Shown here one piece after another: positions 45,417 through 56,600 of a DNA stretch of 64,000 nucleotides. The translations under genes were made by a program, and so were the position numbers. Each line of letters opens with the position of its first letter. The first letter of the stretch is position 1. The DNA is taken from contig NC_088296.1 of assembly GCF_032854445.1 (NCBI RefSeq), forward strand, positions 18,339,485 through 18,403,484, in the 5' to 3' direction. The stretch is from Liolophura sinensis (Eukaryota; Mollusca; Polyplacophora; Chitonida; Chitonidae). Under the pieces are notes generated by a model. The model did no database searches and had not been told where the DNA came from. It saw only the letters and a list, made by a program, of their open reading frames with translations.

Positions 45417-46536
45417 TGTTCAAATAGCTGAAACACGGAGACTGGACCTTCGCTTCCAAACAAGGATGTGTCTGTAGACGGAATTATAATCAGACCTTCC
45501 GACGACAATAGCCTATATCGCGCACTTGACACAGGCCAGTAGAGGGGTTTGTCACGCGCCAGTGGACCGTTATTCAGTATTTCGGAGCGCGATACGAGCG
45601 GTAAAAAAATGACTTTTAGCTTGAGCTGTATTGTATGAAACAGCTTGCAATGTATTAGATGGTATGGCGAAGTATCAACTTGCATTTCATAAATCTTGTG
45701 TCATTTCAATTTTTTTTAAAAATTACACGTATGCCTTACACTTACAAATGGTATTATAGGACGTTACTGTAGGTCTTAATATGTTTGGTTCAACATGTAC
45801 AATAGGAGCTTGTACTGAAATGTTGGCTTAATGCAGAAACATATTCTAACAAAGCACTAGCACAAAAAGCTGTTCACTCTTTTTGTTATTTGTTTCCTTT
45901 TTTTTAGTGATGCAATTCTATAAAGACAATTTATCAGGCAGAATAAAAAGCTTTTCTGCAGGCTGTAATACTGTATGACACACAATTACTGCTGAATAGG
46001 CACTGGGGTATAAATTAAGTTGCCATACCTGTCCTGTCTATATTCTGAGGCACCTTGCCTCTTTTGAATCCTAGCTTGAAGCCTATATACACAAACATAT
46101 ATATATATACAATGCTGGTCAAGTCACTGCCTCTACAGGTTACAAAACTATGGCATCTACAGAGGTAAACAGATAGATAGATCATCAGTCAGAAATGTTT
46201 GAGAGGCAATACCGCATACCGTACTGGACCTGAAATTTCACACACTTTACTGTATTTCATCTAAAGTTTAGCATGTGACTTTGTAAGCTACTTTCAGGAT
46301 ACCATAAAGACCTTCAAATCATATTTTTCATGCCGGCACATTAAGTTTTCACACCCCCCTTCCCCCTTCCAAAGAAAAAAGATCAACCACAATCAAGTAA
46401 ATTGTGTTACTTGTAAAAAAAAAAAGCTAAACTTGAGCTAAAATACAGTATTTTGCCTGATTCTGACAGTTCTGAATGCCTGAATATGAAAACGAAAGAA
46501 CAAGTTCAGGACCAGGAATAATATTTATTACCTTTA
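45417..46536. other. Unassigned spacer
   Basis: No gene or repeat was recognised beyond a short (TA)n at 46100. Confidence 0.45.
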
Positions 46537-46866
46537 GTCGGCCGTATGTGGGAAGGGCTGTCAGCAACCTGCGGATAGTCGTGGGCTTCCCCGGGGCTCT
46601 GCCCGGTTTCCTCCCACCATAATGCTGGCCGCTGTCTTATAAGTGAAATATTCTTGAGTAGGGAGTAAAACACAAGGGTGAGAGAGACAATGGGATGACA
46701 ACGAGGAATCTATACATCATACTCACCATTTTGATATTTTTAGCATTTCTGAATTGAATTCTGAACATTTTTCTGATGCATTTTTGTGTAAATAGAGAGG
46801 AATTCCTCCAAAAATAGGACAAATTTCATGTCTGAAAACACCAATCAAATAAATAAATAAATAAAT
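46537..46866 (+). mobile_element. SINE (family 1), 5'-truncated and interrupted
   Basis: The body runs to GAGTAGGGAGTAAAACACAA (46675). After about 160 unrelated bases, AAAACACCAATCAAATAAAT resumes at 46833. AAAACAC occurs on both sides of the interruption, which suggests an insertion with duplication of a short target. Confidence 0.8.
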
Positions 46867-48203
46867 ATTACCTTTATTTTCTTGAAAACTGCTGTTCCTG
46901 TGTTGTGTGTGTGTGAAATTTTAAGTCACGTACAGTACAAGTATGAAAACAGAAATGTTCAAGATGCAGTACTCGGTATTGAAACAGAAATTATAATTCT
47001 GTCAAGCAATCAGTTAAAGGTTAGCATATATATACTGGCATCATTCACATGGTGCTATTTGTAATTATAACACAAACCAATTGCTCAAATTTATGCCACA
47101 ATGACATCTGTGCTGGGCATACATGTATCTTTTCTTATATATATATATATATATACAAATCACACCATGCGAATGCCACTTTGCATAAAAGCTTTAAAAA
47201 AACCACAAAACTTCTAACTGCAATTTAATATATTAATCTAAATACAATGGCAGCCCTTCAAAATTGAAGTAATCATCACTACATCAAGATCCTACTGAAA
47301 TTTCATCACTGTTTTACAGAGAGATTAATTGATGTCAAAATAGGTAGTTTGTATATTCAAGTACTGACAGAAATAAAAATATTTTTTCCATGTGTCAAAA
47401 CGTACCCAGCTATATGGATGTTATGTGTGTGTAAATATATAATCGGAAACTATTCATTGTTTGAACATAATACCAGTACAGTTCCCACTAACTGGTTCAT
47501 GCACACTGCTGACTGCATGTCAGACCTTGGTGAACAAATTCAGATTTTGGTAAACAAATTTCTAAACAAAATGCTTTTTTTTTCTGTATTTTTATTGGTC
47601 TTTGGTGAGATGATTACTTTGATTTGTCGGGTCTACATTGCTGCATAATAAAGCACCGAAAAACCATTTGCAAACGTGGAATATTTTCCAACACTCAGGC
47701 GAGAATATTTACTGGCGTGGAAGCCGACTTACAGTATTGCATATCAGCATTGCTAAAGAAAACAGGTCAATACATTATGATTATAATCAAGCACTGCTAT
47801 ATTAATAAGAAACAGAGGACAAAAAATAGAAAGCATGGTAGTTTAAGCAAATATTTGAAGCACAAACCAGGTGGGGTAACATAGATACAAGTATACAATA
47901 CAGCACTACAAAGCTTGCATGCAAATAAATACGTTAATAATACATACATGTATAAGCAACTAAAAAAGAAACGTAAACTAAATGGTCAGATCAGTTTAAA
48001 GCTGTACAAGGTAGCATGCCAAGCAAAAGGTATTCCACTATTTATTTTATACGCATTAATGGCTCTTTTATTGTATACAATCATGACTAGCCAAGATGCT
48101 AAATGCATACATGAATGTAGGTACATGTCCAACTGTAGGGTCAAATACAGTTGCTTGGTAATGATGTTGGTTTATAATATCATGGATTTCATTTCATTTG
48201 AGT
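46867..48203. other. Unassigned AT-rich spacer
   Basis: No gene was recognised. It includes a short (TA)n at 47140. Confidence 0.5.
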
Positions 48204-48450
48204 TTATTTATTTATTTATCTGATTGGTGTTTTACGCCGTACTCAAGAATATTTCAGTTATATGACAGCCTCCAGCATTATGGTGGGTGGAAACTGGGCA
48301 GAACCCGAGGGAAACCCACGACCATCCGCAGGTTGTTGGAAGACCTTCCCACGTACGGCCGGAGAGGAAGCCAAGCATGAGCTGGACTTGAACTCACAAC
48401 GACTGCATTGGTGACAGACTCCTGGGTCATTACGCTGCCCTAGCACTCTA
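48204..48450 (-). mobile_element. SINE (family 1), near full length
   Basis: The tail is TTTATTTATTTATCTGATTGG, and the body and most of the head are present (GGTCATTACGCTGCCCTAGC). The outermost head bases are lost. Confidence 0.92.
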
Positions 48451-48821
48451 TAATACCAAGGAAGTGTTCAACTATACTAACCCACTTGAAAATGCACGCT
48501 AACACAAGGATATTAAAATACGGAACTGAATGAATTGGTAAAAACAGGTTCATTTCTCAGATTTTTGGATAAATTTGAACACAGATGATTTGAAGACAAA
48601 GATGCCTGTATTTGACCCTGATATTATGTACAAAGTGCATTTTCATGACCCCATATGACCTTGGCGTTGTTGTACAAAATGGACTAGTGGTGGCAGTGCT
48701 GTAAACGGAATGTTAAGAGGGATGCATGCACTGTAATGACTGTATTAAGGTGTATGCTAATGTGGCAGGTAAATTATGCACACTGAAGCAAACTTATTGA
48801 CAAGGAACTAGGGCAGTGGTA
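48451..48821. other. Unassigned spacer with a MITE B end
   Basis: GGCAGTGCTGTAAACGGAAT and GATGCATGCACTGTAATGAC near 48690-48745 resemble the right end of MITE B (22490-22560). Nothing else was recognised. Confidence 0.45.
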
Positions 48822-49082
48822 TTTTATTTACTTAGTTGATTGGTATTTTACGACGTATTCAAGAATATTTCACTTATACGACAGCGAGCAGTTTTATGGT
48901 GGGAGGAAACCTGACAGAGCCCGGGGGAAACCCACGACCATCTGCAGGTTGCTGGAAGACCTTCCCACGTACGGCCGGAGAGAAAGCCAGCATGAGCTGG
49001 TCCTGAACTCACAGAGATAGTATTTGTGAGAGACTCCTGTGCCTTGATGCTGCGCTAACCAACTGAGCCACAGAGGCCTCCC
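48822..49082 (-). mobile_element. SINE (family 1), near full length
   Basis: GGTATTTTACGACGTATTCA, the body, then GCGCTAACCAACTGAGCCAC and AGAGGCCTCC at the head. Moderately diverged. Confidence 0.9.
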
Positions 49083-49215
49083 TGACAATAGTATACTGTG
49101 TATAGTATAGTATAGTATAGAATATATATGTACGTATATCACAGACTACAACACAAGAGATGTACAGCAGTAGCCTACATGGAACTCCTACCCAGGAAAA
49201 ATCAATAGGGGCTGA

Positions 49216-49581
49216 GTTTTAAGTTTGAATTCTTTTATCGCTGAAGGTAAAAAAAAACCCCGGTCCTACTGCATCATGTGATCTGTCAAAAATGTTAGGC
49301 AACTATTTATACTGAGCACATTTGCTAGAACATGGGCATCTCCAAAAGGTTCCAGCCAAAGTTATTTAGAAAAAAACGCATGAAGAAAATTGAGGAGCTG
49401 AACGATTGTGAACATAAAAAGTTCCTAAAGGAAAGAGGAGTAATTTGTACCCCTGGATCATGGAGAGATAAGTGATTGGAAAACCTAATGTGAACAAAGG
49501 TTGCCTAACCTTTTTCACAAGTCACATGATACAGCAGGATGTTTTTACCTTAAACAACAAAAGAGTTCTAACTTAAACATT
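49216..49581. mobile_element. MITE D copy, about 365 bp
   Basis: The left GTTTTAAGTTTGAATTCTTT and GGTCCTACTGCATCATGTGA are mirrored by the right TCACATGATACAGCAGGATG and AAGAGTTCTAACTTAAAC. This gives inverted termini of about 60 bp with one gap. Confidence 0.82.
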
Positions 49582-50094
49582 TCTTCTGTGAGAACATATG
49601 CTACTGATAGTTTCTGATGCGGCGTAGATGTGAGAATTTGATCAAGATTTAAGATAAACCAGGAAGATGGTCATTGGATTGCCCTAAAGTGTGTCCAGCA
49701 CTGAATGCACACAGAAAGAGGGCACACGGTGCAACACTGCACGTTCTTGCAAACAACCAAGGCGACTGGAAAATAGTATGGCCCTCAGTCGACTATCTCA
49801 GCACAAAAGGCGAGGGCTGCCACCCCAGAAGCTTTGGGGTGCTCGATGGCTATAAATGCCCTTTAATTGTTTTACAGCTTAACAGTCTACAGTGCACGTG
49901 AATATGTGGGCCATCATTTTCTTTGTCACCATTATAATTTGGTTTGTTTAAGGCTTCTTGCATGCATTTTGTGCTATGTCCAAGAGCATGGAAAAATCAG
50001 CTTTTTTTTTTTTTTTTTTATACATGCCCATGTACTTGGGTGGGGGGGGGGGGGAGGAGGGTGTAACAGCATTTAGCAGCTATGGTCATGACTG
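49582..50094. other. Unassigned; poly-T and G-rich run
   Basis: No gene was recognised. A T run at 50000-50018 and a run of about 14 G with flanking G blocks at 50038-50061 are present. The G run could form a quadruplex. Confidence 0.5.
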
Positions 50095-50440
50095 TACATA
50101 TGCCCTTACACCAGAACGTCAACATACATGTATGACCTTACAACAAAACGTCAACATACATGTACATGTATACCCTTACAGCAGAACAACCACATACATG
50201 TACACGTATACCCTTACAGCAGAACAACAACATACATGTGCACGTATGCCCTTACAGCAGAACGACAACATACAGGTACACGTATGCCCTTACAGAAGAG
50301 CGTCAACATACATGTCCATGTCTGCCCTTACAACAGAATGTCAACACACACGTATGCCCTTACAGCAGAACATCAACTAACATGTACAAGTATGCACATA
50401 ACTACAGAATGTCAACCAAAGCACTTTTATATACAGAATG
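50095..50440. repeat. About 36-bp minisatellite, 8-9 copies
   Basis: Units of CAGCAGAACAACAACATACA plus TGTACACGTATGCCCTTA. Units contract at the right end (GAATGTCAAC...). Confidence 0.92.
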
Positions 50441-50513
50441 TCAACATGCAGAGAAACTGAGCAACTAGACTTATCTTGGACCTACAAGCCATGCTATGAA
50501 GGCAACAAGAGTA

Positions 50514-50692
50514 CTATCTAGCAGAACATAAAATACCCTTCTTTGGTGGAACCACGTGGTTGCCAGGTGCGTGAGTTCGGGCAGGTGTAACAGCATGTGT
50601 AACAGCAGGTGGTCGGCTGGGTTTGATGGGAGCTTCCGTGTGTGGACGTTGCCCAGTTTTACCTGAGAAGTAATTCTCGTACTCAATTTTAC
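50514..50692 (-). CDS. PSTPIP-like exon f: Pro-rich C-terminus
   Basis: The acceptor is TGTATTCTTCACAG. With the carried base it reads GKIEYENYFSGKTGQRPHTE, then a Pro/Ala/His-rich stretch, and ends PPKKGILCSAR with TAG at 50514-50516. No SH3 coding sequence was recognised downstream. The end could be a short PSTPIP2-like form, or an unrecognised donor could lead to further exons. Confidence 0.78.
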
Positions 50693-53600
50693 CTGTGAAG
50701 AATACAAGAAATACGAAGATGTTAACTGTGTTTAATAATACACGTGTAAGAACGATAATAAAATGATAAATGTTAACAGTTAGGTTGTTGAGTAGAAATC
50801 ATCTTGTATGTACCCTCCAAATAAACCTGAATTCAAACACCTTTCTTGGATCAAAAGAACTTCACAGAATCCATCAAAATGAGTAACTTAGCCATGGACA
50901 AAATATTAGGTTATTTACAGAACTCACATCAAGCTTTCAAGGGCTTCTAGTGGGCAATTTCCCCTGAGATTAGTTGTACGCATTTATTTATTTATTCAAT
51001 TGAATGTTGTTTAATGGTTTAGTGAAAATTTTTATGCGTGGAGGAAATCAAAGCACCCGCCTTTACAAGTTACTACCAAAACTTCGTTCATACATGAGAT
51101 GTACAAATGCGAGTTGTTTAAAATTTTTTGTGTTTTTGGCTCACCTGAAGAATATTTCGCTTACAGGATGGCGACCAGCATTATGGTGGTCAGAGCCCAG
51201 GGGATACCTACAACCATCCACTTAATGGGGGCAGGCATTCCCACATACGAACGGAGACGTAGCCAGCAAGAGCTGTGCTTGAACTCGTAACGACCACATT
51301 GGTGGGAGGCTCCAGAGTCATTGGGGGGAAGTGGTTTTCAATTAGCCTTTAGACCGCGTGTACACCCACATGAGTATCATCGACCATTTATTATAATCAT
51401 GGACCCACATAACTTCTGCTAGCACAGATAGGATCCATCACACGTTTATCCCCGTTTATCAACACTTTACATATGGTTGAAATTCTGGATAAGGGAGATT
51501 ACCCAGTGAATCTACCCCATGAGATCTGCTTGCACTGATGTCTGTGATGTTTGAGTCGGTCAAAGGTTTCTCTACACTCACATACTTTTCACTTTGCTGA
51601 AGTTCTTATTTTTTCCCTTTTCTTGGAGCTGTGCTGGCTAAAGGGAGACAACCTAAAGGAGCTTCCCTATATGCTCTTCCTGGACTGATAAAGTTTGTCA
51701 CATTTTCTCTGTGTATAAATATCTTTGGTGCATGAACTGCGCTGGCTAAGGGGAGATAACCTACATATGCTTCTCCGTGAGAACTGAAGCCTGTAACAGA
51801 ACACTGTCATGTTCTTATGTTTGCATGTATATATGCTTGGGGTTTAACAGCGTACTTAATGATGTTTCAATCATATGACGACGAGGAGTCATTAGGTGTG
51901 TATATACATATACAGTGTCTTCTTGCGGCAGGGAGAGTCAATGGAGACAAAGTGCTGTCGACACTGAAGTATCATGACGAAGACACCAGACGTGACATCC
52001 CACCCACCCACATTATACTGACACTGGGCCAACCAGTTCTGTTTCCTTGCTCTACAACCTCTTAGAGCTCAGGCTATTCAAGCAGCAGCAAGTACCATTT
52101 TTAAAGACTTTGGCATGACCTGGCCCAGGCCTTATGTTTGTAAACTACTGCAGTTGCTGAATTATGTACAAAGGTAGTGGGTGTGTTCCATGATCTAGTT
52201 GTTAGGGGCGCTTGCCTTTCAATCGATAGCACACAGGAGGTGCAGGGTTCAAACCTGGCCTTGGACAGGGGATTTGTAGATTCCCCTTCTCTCACTATTT
52301 CAGCGGCCTTTGTGACAATAAGCAGTTAACAAAGCTCATCTAATGGCTGTCGGACATTTGTTGAAGATCACTTGACTTTCACCAAAATAGTGTGTATATC
52401 TGTATGTCACATATCGGAAAGTCTGTCGGTAACTTGCCAAAGGTTGGTGGTTCACAAAGTGCATTTTCGTTTCTCCATCCATCTTGAGCATGGCATTAAG
52501 CAACGAATAAATAAATAAATAGGTAAATAAAGGATGGTGAAATGCAGACTAAAGGGAGATAACCTACCTGGTCTATCTCCACTAGTACTGTTGAAGCAGA
52601 TGAGGTCTGCTATGTCTTCCTCAATGCTAATAAATAAATAGGTAAATAAAGGATGGTGAAATGCAGACTAAAGGGAGATAACCTACCTGGTCTATCTCCA
52701 CTAGTACTGTTGAAGCAGATGAGGTCTGCTATGTCTTCCTCAATGCTAATAAATAAATAGGTAAATAAAGGATGGTGAAATGCAGACTAAAGGGAGATAA
52801 CCTACCTGGTCTTTCTCCACCAGTACTGTTGGAGCAGATGAAGTCTGCTATGTCTTCCTCAATGTTAATAAATAAATAGGTAAATAAAGGATGGTGAAAT
52901 GCAGACTAAAGGGAGATAACCTACCTGGTCTATCTCCACTAGTACTGTTGGAGCAGATGAGGTCTGCTATGTCTTCCTCAATGCTAATAAATAAATAGGT
53001 AAATAAAGGATGGTGAAATGCAGACTAAAGGGAGATAACCTACCTGGTCTTTCTCCACCAGTACTGTTGGAGCAGATGAAGTCTGCTATGTCTTCCTCAA
53101 TGTTAATAAATAAATAGGTAAATAAAGGATGGTGAAATGCAGACTAAAGGGAGATAACCTACCTGGTCTATCTCCACTAGTACTGTTGGAGCAGATGAAG
53201 TCTGCTATGTCTTCCTCAATGCTAATAAATAAATAGGTAAATAAAGGATGGTGAAATGCAGACTAAAGGGAGATAACCTACCTGGTCTATCTCCACCAGT
53301 ACTGTTGGAGCAGATGAAGTCTGCTATGTCTTCCTCAATGCTACAACGTTCCAGCTGCACTCTGATTTTTTCGCAATGCTACAACAATAACAGAAGAGTA
53401 AATATAACATCACACAAATGTAAGACAAAAAATTAGAAAACAAAAAAACACAACAAAACAAAAAAAAAAAAAACAGAAAAAGACCAGCATGTTTAAATAC
53501 TGATGAATTGCTTGGTCTCTTAGTTTGATGACATGGCACATTGAGTTCATCGTCAACTCTCAAACAAATCGACGCACATCTGCATCGACATCCAAACTTA

Positions 53601-56600
53601 CCTGCACTGAAAATACAAGTTCTTTTTTGTGCCTTTTGGAATTGAATTAAGAAGGCTGAAGTTGTTCCTGCAGACGGCAATCGAAATATAATAGTTTTCT
53701 TGAGGATTTCAATACCAAAACTCAATTGCATGGCAATTGGTACCGCCAAAGTTCTAGCAGTCAATATGACCACCGTGCAGTGAGTTAATTAGTTTCAGAG
53801 GTGAGGATAGTAAATTAAGAGGAAATTATAAAGATTTCCCCCATAAAATTACATAAAAACGAGCAGAGGCAGCTGATTATATTGTGATAAGTGGGAAAGA
53901 GATGGGAGTTTGAAATCAGCGCCATGTTTTTTTGAGAGGCATTGATGAACCAGTATTTTCCAGGATGAATCACAAAAAACAAATTCTTCTCAACGAGCTT
54001 TCTACTGAACTTCTCCACAAAATTCAGGTCATTTCAAGGTACTCAATGCAGCTGTTCTATCTGTAGTGCAGCAGATAACACTAGACAAAGACACCAGGCA
54101 AGACACCGGACAGGACATTGGACAAGACACCAGACAAGACACTAGACAGGACATTCACTCACTCTTCGCCCTTCTGCGATAAAGCAGTTAAAAATCTGGA
54201 AGGACCAATTCCTCAAAATTTGATATCAAAAGACTGTTTGTATTAAAGTCAGGTCTATCAGTATAATGCAATATGCATTACACCCCAAATGACCTGAAAT
54301 TTCGCTCCATAAAAGTGCATTTTTTAGAGGCAAATATCTGCCACAAAAAAATTTTTTTTGTGCTGAAACTTACAATTTTCCAATAGAATATCATCCCATG
54401 TTGCTAGCAAACCTCAAAACACCTTTCTAACTCTCAGAATCAGGAAAAATGGGCAAGTGAATCATGGAAAAAATTTATGGACATCTAGGATACTTAATAT
54501 ATTACTGATGCATATAAGTCAGGGACAATCCAAAGACATCGTCAAGTTCTACACACCCATAATCATAAACCAAACCTGTCAGCAACCTGCGGGTGGTCAT
54601 GGGTTTCCCCCGGGGTCTGCCGAGTTTCCCCCAGCGTCTGCCCGGTTTCCTCCCACTTATAATGCTGTATGCCATCGTATAAGTGAAATACTCATGAGTA
54701 TGGCGTAAAACACCAATCAGATAAATAAATAAATATAAACCAAAAGCTCTTAATTCAGATCATATTGGAAGCCTTCCTGGCTTCATTTGGTAGAAGCATG
54801 CTTGCCAATATTTGATTGGTGCGTTTGTAGCATATCTTTAGTCTTACCGAATCAACATCTACGCAGACATCTGACATTATATTACAATGTACCCAGATCT
54901 CGTTACGTAAAACGTCAATCTTCTCTTCTTCCAATACCTGGAATTTCTGCAAAAACAATCAAACAAACTATAGATAAAAAGAAACCAAATAAATAAATTA
55001 AGATCAATAACATATAATATTTATTTATTTGATTGGTGTTTTACGCTGTACTGAAGAATATTTCACTAATACGACTGTGGCCAGCATTATGATGGGAGGA
55101 AACCGGGCAGGGCCTGGGGGAAACCCACAACCATCCACAGGTTGCTGCAAGACCTTCCCACTTACGCCCAGAGAGGAAGCCAGCATGAGCTGGACTTGAA
55201 CTCACAGCGTGAGGTGAAACTCATTGGTGAGAGGCTCTCAAAAGAGGAAATTAAAACTTCCTTGCTTAGCGTCGAGCATGAAGGGGATAGTGCAACGACT
55301 GGTTGACCCGTATCAGTATAATGGCCCAGGTGGGGCGCCTTACTTGCCTTCGGTAAGGTGCCTCAGTGAAGCAGCACTGAATAAAAGAGTGGTGGAAATA
55401 AGTCTTGCAGCAAGGAGGCACATTACATGCACACTAAGGATTCCTTCCTCCTCATATGACTGAAATAGTGTCAGGTACTAAGTTAAACCCCAAGCACTCA
55501 CTCACTCACTCATGGTCAACAGCTAAGCTCGCCATACAAGCACTGTCGACTTCGCAACTGTACTGTCACCATGAACACTGATGCATAATAGACAAACAAC
55601 AAATTCTCTGTCCAAGATCGGGGTTGAACCTGCACCTGGTGATCTGCCACATGGTTTAATACCAGTTGCAAATTATACCCAGATGTGGTACTCACATTAC
55701 ATATTTCTTCCATTTCTTTCTCCCATGATAACCGAACCTGTTCCAGATTTTCTACGCTGGCTTTGTAGGAGATATCTGCAAAGAAAGAAAAAAACATCAG
55801 AAGACGAGTATCCCCTTGGCCTTGAATCCCTAAATCAAGTACTTTTCCCTCTGAGAACTGTAACCAACACAGTTTTATAAGAGTATCACATTTAGGCCTG
55901 CTAAATCATACAAAATAACACGAGTTTCACTTATTTATTTATTTGACTGGTGTTTTACGCCGTACTCAAAAATATTTCACTTATACGACTGGGGCCAGCA
56001 TTATGGTGGGAGAAAACCGGGCAGAGCCTGGGGGAAACCCACGACCCGGCAGGAAGCCAGCATGAGCTGGACTTGAACTCACAGCGACCGTATTGGTGAG
56101 AGGCTCCTGGATCATTACGCTGCACTAGCGAGCTTAACCAACTGAGCTACGGAGGCCCCCCCCATGAGTTTTAAGTTACCTGAATTTATAAATAGAGCAC
56201 CGGTACCAGAAAAAGTCTGCCATTATTAAAATACAAATCAACATTGAACAGCTCGCAGATTGTGACTTTATATCTTTTAGATATTGTATATAGCATTATC
56301 AGACAAGTAATTTCCTCTTCTAAAGTGGCTGTCTGAGAGCATGCTTGTGGAATGATCAATGTCTGCCACAGAGGTGTTTGTGGAATGCTAGATGCCTGCT
56401 GGTGTTTAACTGAATAGCTGAATTGCCATGGAGAAAGTTATAAATACACATATAACAGTAAGTGCTGAAAGCACAGAATTACATTTCTCCCAGTTTTTAT
56501 AATGAGAAAAAAATATCAATACATGTTGATCATTAGATGGACTAACCATGTGATACAAAGACACTGAATATTCCTGCTACAATTACATGTATTTTAGCTA

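Noticed and set aside
45143-45685. 180-codon minus frame across the N gap
   Set aside because: About 67 of its codons are N and the flanks are short and unconserved.
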